Origin: JADZAI01 sp046348585
Lineage (GTDB): Bacteria > Pseudomonadota > Alphaproteobacteria > Micropepsales > Micropepsaceae
DNA: 64,000 nucleotides
NCBI GenBank assembly: GCA_046348585.1
Contig: JAXMDZ010000004.1
Location: forward strand, 1 to 64,000
Reading direction: 5' to 3'
The position numbers and the translations under genes were made by a program. Of the stretch, positions 8,568 through 16,948 are shown piece after piece; within the stretch, counting starts at the first letter, position 1, and every line of letters starts with the position of its first letter. The notes beneath the pieces are model-generated. The model had not been told where the DNA came from. It searched no databases and saw nothing but the letters and a program-made list of their open reading frames with translations.

Positions 8568-11417
8568 TCAGAAGCCGAAGGCGATGTTGGCGCGGCCGCC
8601 CCAGGACTGGTAGTCGCCTTCGCCGATGCCGTCATAGAAAAGGTCGGCGGCCATCGAGATGCCGTCGGCGGAGACATAGCCGAGGCCGACCGTCGCGCGG
8701 CCCCGGACGCCCGTGTCGTCGAGGCCGGGCGCGCCGGTGAACTGCGTGGCGGTGTTGTCCTGCTTGAAGGTCCAAATGAGGTCGACGCCGAGGCTCGGCG
8801 TCAGCAGGCCGCCGCCCGGCGTCGTGCGGCTCCATTCGAAGCTGGGTCCGACCGCGAACTCGCCCGTCTCGACGGTGATCTCGGGAATGGCGACCGAGAG
8901 GCTGTCGACATAGGCGTCGACCGTCTCGCGGTACCAGTTGAGCCGCGCCTCGGGCCGGATGGTCATCTCGCCCACCGCGAAGTCGCCGATCAGCGCGGCG
9001 GTGTAGAGCGCGCGCGTTGAGTCGACCGTGTCGGTATAGGTGCCGAAGGGCGAGACGTCGAAGCTCGCCCGGCCCCAGGCGGCGCGCAGATCGAGATAGA
9101 GGTTCTCGTCGAGGCGCGCGGTGAGGTAGGGGCCGGCGAGCCAGCCCGAACTGTCGAGCCCGCCGCTGTCCACATCCATGCTCAGCCAGTCGCCCTGCAC
9201 GCCGGCGCCGATCAGCAGATCGTCGGTGACGAGATAGTCGGCCCCCGCATGGACGATGACGAAATCGCCGTCGCTGTTCCCGGCCGCCTCGAAACCGGCG
9301 AGCGTGCCCTCGACCCAGATGTCGAAGCGGCTGGCGGCGGGCGCGCCGAGCGCCCCGGCCGATGCCGTTCCGGCGGCGGTCGGGGCGAGGCTTCCCCCGC
9401 CGGACGCCGGCGCGGCGAGCGGTCCGGCGAAATTGCGGACGTTGAAGTCGTGGTTGTCGGCCGCCAGCGCACGCAGGCCGGAGAGGCTCATGGCGAAGTG
9501 GATGCGGTCGGCCCCGACATCGAACGAGAGCGGCAGCCCCTCGGCGAAGGTCTTGCCGAAGGCCGACGCCACGCCAGGTCCGCCGCTGTTGCCGTTGAGG
9601 CGGCCGAGGCGGCGTCCGGCATCCGGGCCGTTGGAGAGGATAAGGCGCGCCGAACCGTCGAGGGCGGCGCCGATCAGCTCCACCGTATGGCGGCGCGAGG
9701 CCAGCGTTTCGATCGTGCAGACCGTCGAGACGCCGGAGACGATCGATAGCGACGCGGTCTGCGCGCCGACATTCACCGAGCTGACCGCCGGAGCGCAGGA
9801 GGCGGAGGCGAGGCCGATCCCATCGGGCTTGGTGAAGGCGAGGCTATAGGCGCCGGGCTGGAGATCGACGGTCGGCCCTGAGCCGCTGCCGCCCGCCGTG
9901 GTGACGGTGAAGTTCAGCCCCGGCGTCGCCGAGGTGAAGACGAAACTGCCGTCGTCCTCGGCGTTCACGACGAAGCGCACCTGCCCGGGCGCGACGAAGG
10001 TGTAGCCGTCGGCGAGCGTCGCGGTGCCGCCGGGCGTCGTCACCGCAACGGCGACCGCGCCCGCGGCGTGCGCCGGCGTCACCGCCGTCAGCGTCGTGGC
10101 GTTGACCTGGGTGAACGAGGCGGCGGCCACGCCGCCGAAGGTGACGGCGCTGACATTGGTGAGATTCGTGCCGGTGATCGTCACCGCCGTGCCGCCGGCC
10201 GTGGTGCCGTTCGTGGGCGACACCGTGCCGAGCGTCGGCGCGGGCTGTTCGATGACCAGTGTGTAGGAGCGCGAACCGGAATACGGCCCGGCGCCGGTCG
10301 CCGAGTCGGTCGCGGTGATCGAGACGTTGAAGCTGCCATGCTCCAGCGGCGTGCCGGACAGCACGCCGCCGCTCGAAAGAATCAGGCCGTTCGGCACGTC
10401 TCCCGTAATATGGAAGTGGTGAGGGGCGATGCCGCCCGTGGCCGTGATCGTCTGATTGTAGGCGACGCCTTCCTGGCCGCCGGGCAGCGTCGCGGGATCG
10501 ACGGTGATGGTCGGCGCGTTCACGGTCAGATCGAAGGTCTTGATCGTGGTGAACCCGGCGCCGTCGGTCACACGAATGTCGATGCTCGCGGCGCCGCCGC
10601 CGGTCGGGGTGCCGGAGATGACGCCGGCGCTCGACAGCGACAGGCCGGTTTGCAGAAAGCCGCCGTCAAGCTCGAACACCTGGCTTGTGCCGCTGCCGCC
10701 GGTGACGGTCAGGGCATGGCTGTAGGGCACGCCGACCGTGGCGCCCGGCAGTGGCGAGGCGTCGGTGATCTGGATCGGCGACAGGATGACGATCTGATAG
10801 GTGGCCGAAACGCTGTAGGGCGCGCCCGGCCCGGTCGTGGCGTCGGTGGCGCGCAGGTTGACATTATAGGTGCCGGGCGCGGCGTTCGTCGTGCCGCCGA
10901 TCGCGCCGGACGCCGGGTTGATCGACAGGCCGGACGGAAGCGGCGTGTCGGCATAATAGGCGTAGGGCGCATTGCCGCCGCTCGCCGTGATCTGGGCGCT
11001 GAACGAGCCGTTGGCCGCCACAGTGCCGAGCGAACCGCTGGCCGGGGTCAGCGCCAGATTGGGCGGCAGAATGTCGAAGAGCAGGCTGAGCGAGAGCGAG
11101 CCGCCGCCCTGGATGTGGCCGGTGAGGGTGATCGGCGCGGAGACGACTTCGGTCGGAGCGCCGACGATCAGCACGAACTGGCCGCCCGGATAGCCGGGGT
11201 CGGGCTGGATGGAGAGCCCGGCCGGCAGCGGCACGTCGGTCGTCCAGTTCAGCGTCTGGCCATTGCAGTTGCCGCAACCGAAGCTGCGCGAGAAGTACTG
11301 CCCGGCGGGGATGGGGAAGGTTTCGTCATACGCGGCGGCGGCCTGGGGCCACGCCGCCGCGGCCAGGACGAACAAGCCCGCCCAGATACGAATCTGGCTC
11401 CAAAGCGACGCGAACAT
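8568..11417 (-). CDS. Autotransporter with Ig-like (He_PIG) and IPT/TIG repeats
   Basis: From the ATG at 11417, preceded by a GGGGGGAG Shine-Dalgarno (the frame is open 20 codons further upstream), this is a 949-residue protein. A signal peptide ends near AAAWPQAAAA. At least three putative Ig repeats of the GLS(I/L)...GxxxGT...(I/V)xxTD type follow. Then comes an IPT/TIG domain starting PTLGTVSPTNGTTAGG and a region with scattered cysteines. The C-terminal ~265 residues form an autotransporter beta-domain, which ends in a Phe as outer-membrane barrels do. The likely role is a surface-exposed adhesin or stalk. No protease or lipase catalytic motif was seen. A short CGNC motif lies soon after the signal peptide. 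Confidence 0.85.
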   Translation of the reverse strand: MFASLWSQIRIWAGLFVLAAAAWPQAAAAYDETFPIPAGQYFSRSFGCGNCNGQTLNWTTDVPLPAGLSIQPDPGYPGGQFVLIVGAPTEVVSAPITLTGHIQGGGSLSLSLLFDILPPNLALTPASGSLGTVAANGSFSAQITASGGNAPYAYYADTPLPSGLSINPASGAIGGTTNAAPGTYNVNLRATDATTGPGAPYSVSATYQIVILSPIQITDASPLPGATVGVPYSHALTVTGGSGTSQVFELDGGFLQTGLSLSSAGVISGTPTGGGAASIDIRVTDGAGFTTIKTFDLTVNAPTITVDPATLPGGQEGVAYNQTITATGGIAPHHFHITGDVPNGLILSSGGVLSGTPLEHGSFNVSITATDSATGAGPYSGSRSYTLVIEQPAPTLGTVSPTNGTTAGGTAVTITGTNLTNVSAVTFGGVAAASFTQVNATTLTAVTPAHAAGAVAVAVTTPGGTATLADGYTFVAPGQVRFVVNAEDDGSFVFTSATPGLNFTVTTAGGSGSGPTVDLQPGAYSLAFTKPDGIGLASASCAPAVSSVNVGAQTASLSIVSGVSTVCTIETLASRRHTVELIGAALDGSARLILSNGPDAGRRLGRLNGNSGGPGVASAFGKTFAEGLPLSFDVGADRIHFAMSLSGLRALAADNHDFNVRNFAGPLAAPASGGGSLAPTAAGTASAGALGAPAASRFDIWVEGTLAGFEAAGNSDGDFVIVHAGADYLVTDDLLIGAGVQGDWLSMDVDSGGLDSSGWLAGPYLTARLDENLYLDLRAAWGRASFDVSPFGTYTDTVDSTRALYTAALIGDFAVGEMTIRPEARLNWYRETVDAYVDSLSVAIPEITVETGEFAVGPSFEWSRTTPGGGLLTPSLGVDLIWTFKQDNTATQFTGAPGLDDTGVRGRATVGLGYVSADGISMAADLFYDGIGEGDYQSWGGRANIAFGF

Positions 11418-11637
11418 GGCTCCCCCCAAGCGGCCAAGACCGCTTCGCAGATACCGCGTCGCCGGTCGCCGATCCACCTGTCAGCGTCGCCTGCCCGGCG
11501 CGCCGGATCACAATTTTCTTCCCTAGGTCTCTTGGCGATGCCGTATTCGCTCGCTGGTTGCATGAGGGTCGGCAGTCGCGCCGGATCCGGCCTCGATATT
11601 GACGCTAGGTGAGCAGTTCGTGCTCCGGCCCGGCGCG

Positions 11638-11651
11638 TTGACTTGCGTCAA
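11638..11651. promoter_or_regulatory. FNR/CRP-type box TTGAC-N4-GTCAA before the secreted protein gene
   Basis: TTGACTTGCGTCAA is a dyad of the FNR/FixK/FnrL type (consensus TTGAT-N4-ATCAA, with TTGAC/GTCAA variants). It lies 78 bp before the start at 11730. Related sites occur at 19908, 21586 and 22866. The rest of the 312-bp gap between the two divergent starts (11418-11729) contains no gene that I can support. Confidence 0.55.
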
Positions 11652-11729
11652 CGCAGCGCGGGGCCGCCGGATCAGAGTGCCGCTGCAGAATGCGCCGCCG
11701 GGCTGGCGCACGAAGGAACGGAGGCGAGC

Positions 11730-12260
11730 ATGATCCGGTCGTCGAAAATGAAGCTGGCGGGCGTGGCGGCGCTGACCGGCGCCTTGATGCTGACGGGCGC
11801 TGCGGCGGCCGGCATGGGCTTCGGCGCATGGTCGCCGGAGACGCCGGAGGCGCGGGGCGTCGCGGTCGACCAAATCGCCGCGCAGCGGGCGACCGTCACC
11901 ATCTTCAACAACGGCGATGTCTATGCCGTCGACAACCAGCCGCTCGTGCCGACCGCGTTCTCCACGCGCGGCACGATCCAGATCGCCAAGATCACGACCT
12001 ATCATTGGAACTACGGCGAAGGGACGGGGCGGCCGGGAACGATCGGCCTGCTCAGCGACACCGGCTATTGGTACGGCCCGTGGAAGGCCTCGGGCCAGCC
12101 GGGGCAGGGCGGCGTTCCCAACGCCTACTGGGTGGTGACGCCGAACGTGAAGCTGCCGCCCGGCACATATCGGGTGGTGGATTCCGACCCGGCGACCTGG
12201 TCGCAGAACGCCGGTTCCGGCAGCGCCGGCATCGCCATCGTCGACGCCTACAAGCGGTAA
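11730..12260 (+). CDS. Small secreted protein of unknown function
   Basis: The ATG at 11730 follows GGAACGGAGGCGAGC, giving a 176-residue protein. A signal peptide (MIRSSKMKLAGVAAL..., hydrophobic to about residue 28) precedes a region rich in Thr, Gly, Tyr and Trp. The segment with TTYHWNYGEGTGRPGTIGL, then YGPWKASGQPGQGGVPNAYW, then LPPGTYRVVDSDPATWS looks like one compact beta-sandwich with ligand- or carbohydrate-binding character. I do not recognise an enzyme motif. It lies alone between divergent and convergent neighbours, behind an FNR-type box, and ends 6 bp from the convergent sugar operon. Confidence 0.75.
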   Translation: MIRSSKMKLAGVAALTGALMLTGAAAAGMGFGAWSPETPEARGVAVDQIAAQRATVTIFNNGDVYAVDNQPLVPTAFSTRGTIQIAKITTYHWNYGEGTGRPGTIGLLSDTGYWYGPWKASGQPGQGGVPNAYWVVTPNVKLPPGTYRVVDSDPATWSQNAGSGSAGIAIVDAYKR

Positions 12261-12266
12261 GGCCGC

Positions 12267-13325
12267 TCAGGCCGGGGCGTAGGAGCGCAAGGTGCGGGCG
12301 AGTCCTTCAGGGAGGCCGATCGTCGCGTCGTAGCCCAGTTCGCGCCGCGCCTTGGTGAGATCGGGGCAGCGGCGGTTGGGGTTGTCGGTGAGATAGTCGG
12401 CGTCCTTCGAGGCGGCGAGTTCGACCGGCAATGCGGGCGTTACCAGACCGGCCACGAGACGCGCCAGATCGCCGATCGAGATCTCGGCGTCGTTGCCGAT
12501 ATTGTAGGCCTCGCCCGGCCGCCCCTTGAGCCAGGCCAGCATCAGCCCCGTTATGGCGTCGCTCGCATAGCAGAGCGAGCGGGTTGCGCGGCCGTCGCTG
12601 AAGAGCGAGATGGGCCGCCGCGCCAGCACCGCCGACATGAGGTCGGGCACGATGCGCTGATCGTCGAGCCGCTGGCCGGGACCGTAGAAATTGAACGGGC
12701 GCAGCGCGCAGCCTTCGACGCCGTGCTTCTGCGCATAGACGGCGAGCAGAGTCTCGGCGAGGCGCTTGGACTCGTCATAACAGGCGCGCGGCCCGGTGCA
12801 GGAGACGAGACCGCGATAGGTCTCCGGCGTCGGGATCGCGTCGGGCGACGGGTCGCCGTAGATCTCGCTCGTGCTCATCAGCAGGAAGCGCGCGCCGTCG
12901 CGGTGGGCGCGGTCGAGCATGTGGCGGGTGCCCGCGACGTTGGCGTCGATCGTCTCCAGCGGATACTGGCGATAGACCATCGGCGAGGCGATCGAGGCGC
13001 CGTGCAGGACGAAGTCGAAGCGCGGCCCGCCCTCGAACGGCGCGCGCACGTCGTGGCGCACGAGCGCGATGTCGGATCGCCCGTCCAGATGCGCGAGGCG
13101 GGCGGGCAGGCCGGTCGCCATGTTGTCGAGCACGGTCAGCGCGGCGGGACGGGCAAGGCGGGTGTCGTTCAGATGCGCGACGAGATCGACGACATAGGAC
13201 AGCAGGAAACCCGCGCCGCCGGTGATGAGGATCGATTTGCCCGAGAGCGCGTCGCACAGCGGGCCGAGGCGCTCCGCGATCGCCGCGAGGTCCTCGCCGA
13301 TGACGGGATTGGGATGGGGGGTCAT
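12267..13325 (-). CDS. Extended SDR, UDP-glucuronate decarboxylase-like NAD-dependent epimerase/dehydratase
   Basis: This 352-residue extended short-chain dehydrogenase has the NAD-binding motif TGGAGFLLSY near residue 35, where the third Gly of GxxGxxG is Leu. The catalytic Tyr-Lys pair appears in CYDESKRLAE, and STSEIYGDP and FNFYGPGQRLDDQRIVPD follow the pattern of UDP-xylose synthases and relatives. UDP-glucuronate decarboxylase would make UDP-xylose from the product of the UDP-glucose dehydrogenase encoded in the same operon. That pairing is my inference. The start ATG overlaps the upstream stop (ATGA). It is the last gene of the operon and convergent with the small secreted protein. Confidence 0.75.
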   Translation of the reverse strand: MTPHPNPVIGEDLAAIAERLGPLCDALSGKSILITGGAGFLLSYVVDLVAHLNDTRLARPAALTVLDNMATGLPARLAHLDGRSDIALVRHDVRAPFEGGPRFDFVLHGASIASPMVYRQYPLETIDANVAGTRHMLDRAHRDGARFLLMSTSEIYGDPSPDAIPTPETYRGLVSCTGPRACYDESKRLAETLLAVYAQKHGVEGCALRPFNFYGPGQRLDDQRIVPDLMSAVLARRPISLFSDGRATRSLCYASDAITGLMLAWLKGRPGEAYNIGNDAEISIGDLARLVAGLVTPALPVELAASKDADYLTDNPNRRCPDLTKARRELGYDATIGLPEGLARTLRSYAPA

Positions 13326-14209
13326 GCCGCGCGTCCATGGGCTGCGACGAGCGCCTCAAGGCCGCTGTCGATGGTGTGGGATGGCCTCCAGCCGAGCGCG
13401 CGCAGGCGGGCGGCGTCGGCGGCGAGGTGGAGTGGATCGCCGGGGCGCGCCGGGCGTGCGCCCCAGTTGAGTGCGGCCTTGCGTCCCGTCAGGCGCTCGA
13501 TCCGGGCGGCGATGTCGCGCGCGCTGTGGACCATGCCCGTGCCGGCGTTGAAGACCGCGCGCGCCGCGCCCGGATGACGCCCCACGATGAGGGCGGCGGC
13601 GGCGACATCGTCAGCGTGGACGTAATCCCACGCCGCCTCGCCGGGACCGAGATCGAGCGGCCGGCCGCTCGTCGCCGCCTCGATCAGCGACGGCACCAGC
13701 TTGGGCGATAGCTGTCCGGGTCCATAGACCGCGAACGGGCGCAGCCACACGATGTCCTCGCCCAGCACATCGGCGGCGTGACGGGCGAGCGCATAGGCGG
13801 CCATCTTGGAGACCGCATAGGGGTTGCGTGGCGAGAGCGGCGCGTCCTCGTTCAGCGGCCGGGTAGAGGGCGCGTATTCGAAACAGGTGCCGAAGGCGAC
13901 GACGCGCTCCATCTTCGCTCGCCGCGCCCCTTCCAGCACCGCGGCGGTGCCGAGCGCGTTGATGCGCATTTGCGCCACCACATCCGCGAAGAGATCGCCG
14001 ACCCCGCCGGCCGCAAGATGAAACAGCACCGCCGCGCCCGTTCCGGCGACGGCGGCGGCGGTGTCGTCCGGGCGTTCGAGATCCATGTCGGCGCGGCCGA
14101 GCTGCACGACGTCGGCTCCGGCGGCGTCGAGCGCGGCGACGAGACGGCGGCCGATGAAGCCCCCGGCGCCGGTCACCGCGACGCGGACGCCATCATAGAA
14201 GCCGCTCAT
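13322..14209 (-). CDS. NAD-dependent epimerase/dehydratase or 4-keto-sugar reductase (SDR)
   Basis: This 295-residue extended SDR has VTGAGGFIGRRLV at the N-terminus, the FGTCFEYAP segment with the catalytic Thr/Ser region, and YAVSKMAAY with the Tyr-Lys pair. Length and motifs resemble CDP-abequose/paratose synthase-type reductases. These act on the 3,6-dideoxy-4-keto sugar produced after RfbH, which is encoded immediately upstream. Other nucleotide-sugar substrates remain possible. It overlaps both neighbours by 4 nt (ATGA), so translation is likely coupled. Confidence 0.7.
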   Translation of the reverse strand: MSGFYDGVRVAVTGAGGFIGRRLVAALDAAGADVVQLGRADMDLERPDDTAAAVAGTGAAVLFHLAAGGVGDLFADVVAQMRINALGTAAVLEGARRAKMERVVAFGTCFEYAPSTRPLNEDAPLSPRNPYAVSKMAAYALARHAADVLGEDIVWLRPFAVYGPGQLSPKLVPSLIEAATSGRPLDLGPGEAAWDYVHADDVAAAALIVGRHPGAARAVFNAGTGMVHSARDIAARIERLTGRKAALNWGARPARPGDPLHLAADAARLRALGWRPSHTIDSGLEALVAAHGRAA

Positions 14210-15579
14210 CCGTGTTTCCGGAAGAAGGCGATCACCGCATCGGCGGCGTAGTCGATCATCTCCGGCGTCAGGCCGGGATAGACGCCGATGAACAGCGCGC
14301 GATTCATGATCGCATCGGAATTGGCGAGCTCGCCATGAACCCGCCGTGCGATCGAGCGATAGCCGGGCTGGCGCAGGATGTTGCCGCCGAACACCAGCCG
14401 CGTTTCGATTTTGGCGTCCTCCAGCCAGCGCACCAGCGCATTGCGGTCGATGCCCTCGCGCACCGTGATCGGGAAGCCGAAAGGCGAGGGCGACGCCTTG
14501 GGGTGCACGACCGGCAGCACGATCTGGCCTTCGAGCGGTGCGAGGCGATCCATGTAATGCGCGAAATTGGCGCGCCGCCGCGCCACGAAATCGTCGATCC
14601 GCGCCGCCTGCGCGAGGCCCACGGCGGCCTGCATGTCGCCGATCTTCAGATTATAGCCGATGGAGGAGTAGGTGTATTTATGGTCGTAGCCCGGCGGCAG
14701 ATCGCCCAGCGTCCAGCCGAAGCGCCGCCCGCAGGTGTCGTTCATGCCCGGCTCGCAATAGCAGTCGCGGCCCCAGTCGCGCATCGAGGTCGCGGTCTTC
14801 ATCAGCGCCAGGTCGTTGATGACCACGCCGCCGCCTTCGCCCATCGTGATGTGGTGCGCGGGATAGAAGCTGAGCGAGGACATCTGCCCGAACGTGCCGA
14901 CGAGACGGCCGTCGAAGGTCGCGCCCAGCGCATCGCAGCCGTCCTCCAGGAGCCACAGATTGTGACGCGCGGCGATGTCCGTGAGGCGGTCCATGTCGAG
15001 CGGATTGCCGACCGTATGCGGCGCGAAGATCGCCCGCGTGCGCGGCCCGATCGCGCCCTCGATCAGCGCCGGGTCGATATTGTAGGTGCCGAGCTCGCAA
15101 TCGACGAAGACCGGCACCAGGCCGTTCTGGAGGATCGGGTTGAGCGTGGTCGGAAAGGTGACGGCGGGGGTGATGACTTCGTCGCCGGGGACCATGCGGC
15201 GCGGGCCGGTCTTGGGCAACCGGCGCTCCAGCTCGTCCTGGCAGAGCGTCGAGACCATGATGAGATTGGCGGAGCTGCCCGAATTGACCGCGAGGAACCG
15301 GCGCGCGCCGAAGAATTCCTTCATGGTCTCTTCGAATTTCAGCGCGTTGGGTCCGGCGGTCAGCCAGAAGTCGAGCGCCGATCCGGCGAGGTTGCGCATC
15401 TCCTCCGCGCCGTAGATGCGGCCGGCATAGGAGAGCCGCGTCTCGCCGGGCACGAAGGCGGGGCGCTGATGGAAGCGCCGCCAGTGCTCGCCGACGAGGT
15501 CGAGGATGCGGGCGCGCAGCTCCGCCTCGGTCTCCTCGCGCGCGGCGGCGGCGACGTGCGAAACCTCAGCTTGCGACAT
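14206..15579 (-). CDS. rfbH: CDP-4-keto-6-deoxyglucose-3-dehydrase (E1), RfbH/DdhC
   Basis: This 457-residue protein belongs to the DegT/DnrJ/EryC1 fold. Its E1 signature is unmistakable: SFYPAHHITMGEGG carries a His where the PLP-binding Lys of ordinary aminotransferases sits. The cluster cysteines are in RDWGRDCYCEPGMNDTCGRRFG, and the end of that region reads PGYDHKYTYSSIGYNLKI. E1 is a PMP- and [2Fe-2S]-dependent enzyme that removes the 3-OH of CDP-4-keto-6-deoxyglucose on the way to 3,6-dideoxyhexoses of O-antigen. The start at 15579 (MSQAEVSHV) overlaps the upstream gene by 14 nt; a start 11 codons earlier is possible. The partner reductase E3 (DdhD) is not in the window. Confidence 0.93.
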   Translation of the reverse strand: MSQAEVSHVAAAAREETEAELRARILDLVGEHWRRFHQRPAFVPGETRLSYAGRIYGAEEMRNLAGSALDFWLTAGPNALKFEETMKEFFGARRFLAVNSGSSANLIMVSTLCQDELERRLPKTGPRRMVPGDEVITPAVTFPTTLNPILQNGLVPVFVDCELGTYNIDPALIEGAIGPRTRAIFAPHTVGNPLDMDRLTDIAARHNLWLLEDGCDALGATFDGRLVGTFGQMSSLSFYPAHHITMGEGGGVVINDLALMKTATSMRDWGRDCYCEPGMNDTCGRRFGWTLGDLPPGYDHKYTYSSIGYNLKIGDMQAAVGLAQAARIDDFVARRRANFAHYMDRLAPLEGQIVLPVVHPKASPSPFGFPITVREGIDRNALVRWLEDAKIETRLVFGGNILRQPGYRSIARRVHGELANSDAIMNRALFIGVYPGLTPEMIDYAADAVIAFFRKHG

Positions 15580-16948
15580 GGCGCTTGTCCTGTGCGGGCG
15601 CGGCGGCGGCATCGGTGCGCCCGAGCCTCAGGCGCTCGCACGGCCCGTCCGCCTGGGGGCAGGCATCCCAGACATCGAGCAGCAACGGGCGGGCCATCAG
15701 GCGGGCGAGGCGGCTCCAGTCCGCATGGCGGTATTCCGGCGCGGCGATCATCAGCACCGCCGCGTCGGCGCGCTCCAGCGCCGTCTCGATGTCCGGGACG
15801 ATACGGGTTCCGGCGGGCAGGGCGCGGCGCAGCGCCGGCTCGGCGCAGATCGGATCGTGCACCGTGACCTGAGCGCCGGCGGCGATGAGGCGCTCGGCGA
15901 GGCGCAGCGAGGCCGCGCTGCGCAGGTCGTCGGTGCCGGCCTTGAACGCCGCGCCGAGCAACGCGATGCGCGCGCCGGAGAGATCGAGACGCCGGGCGAG
16001 AAGACTGGCGACCGCGCCTGCCCGCGCGCGATTGACGCTCTCCACCGCGTCGAGCAGCGGCGTCGGCGCGCCGGCGAACGAAGCCGCCGCCCGCAGCGCC
16101 GCGATGTCCTTGGGCAGGCAGCTGCCGCCGTATCCGGCGCTCGGCTTGAGGTAGGAGAGGATGCCGGGAACCGGCGCGCCGACCTCCATCGGCGTCAGGC
16201 GGCGGTCGGCATGAACGCCCGAGATCACCGCGCCGAAATCGACGCCGCCGATGCGTTCGGCGAGGCCCGCCATTTCGTTCGAGAACGAGACCAGCGTGCC
16301 GAGCAGCGCGTTGTTCATGTATTTGATGAACTCGGCCGTGCGCGCTCCGGTCACGATCTTGAGGCAGTCGAAGCCCGCATAGATGTCCTGCAACGCCGCC
16401 TCGGCCAGAGCGTCGTCCGCGCCGATGACGATTCGGTCGGGCGACATGAAGTCGTCGAGGCTGGTGCCTTCGCGCAGGAACTCCGGATTCATGGCGAGGC
16501 CGAAGCCCTCGCGTGGACGGCCGCTGGCCCGCATCAGGGCGGGACCGACGACATCGCTCGTGGTGCCGGGCACGACGGTGCTCTTGACGACGACCGTGTG
16601 CGGCCGCCGGTGCATCCGCATCGACGCGCCGATGCCGTCGGCGGCGTGACGCACCTGGGAGAGATCGATGCGGCCGTCGCGGTCCGGCGTGCCGACCGCG
16701 ATGAACGAGACCTCGGCGTCGAGCGCGGCCATCGGCGCGGTCTCGGCGAGCGAGAGCGATCCGTCCGCCAGTGCGGCAGCGAGCGCCTCGTCGAGCCCCG
16801 GCTCGAAGAACGGCGCACGGCCGGAAGCGATGAGGGCGCGCCGGTCCGCGTCGATCTCGGCGACGGTGACCCGGTGGCCCATGCGCGCCAGACCGGCCGC
16901 CGTGACCAGACCAACATAGCCCGCGCCGATGACCGCGATCCGCATCAT
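15566..16948 (-). CDS. UDP-glucose 6-dehydrogenase
   Basis: This enzyme (460 residues) oxidises UDP-glucose to UDP-glucuronate with two NAD+. It begins MMRIAVIGAGYVGLVTAAGL (Rossmann fold). It contains EFLREGTSLDDF, EFIKYMNNALLGT with the catalytic Lys, and the nucleophile Cys277 in GYGGSCLPKD. All catalytic positions look intact. The ATG at 16948 overlaps the stop of the upstream glycosyltransferase-like gene; 16945 is an alternative start. The product could feed the UDP-xylose synthase-like SDR at the end of the operon or enter glycans directly. Confidence 0.95.
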   Translation of the reverse strand: MMRIAVIGAGYVGLVTAAGLARMGHRVTVAEIDADRRALIASGRAPFFEPGLDEALAAALADGSLSLAETAPMAALDAEVSFIAVGTPDRDGRIDLSQVRHAADGIGASMRMHRRPHTVVVKSTVVPGTTSDVVGPALMRASGRPREGFGLAMNPEFLREGTSLDDFMSPDRIVIGADDALAEAALQDIYAGFDCLKIVTGARTAEFIKYMNNALLGTLVSFSNEMAGLAERIGGVDFGAVISGVHADRRLTPMEVGAPVPGILSYLKPSAGYGGSCLPKDIAALRAAASFAGAPTPLLDAVESVNRARAGAVASLLARRLDLSGARIALLGAAFKAGTDDLRSAASLRLAERLIAAGAQVTVHDPICAEPALRRALPAGTRIVPDIETALERADAAVLMIAAPEYRHADWSRLARLMARPLLLDVWDACPQADGPCERLRLGRTDAAAAPAQDKRHVAS

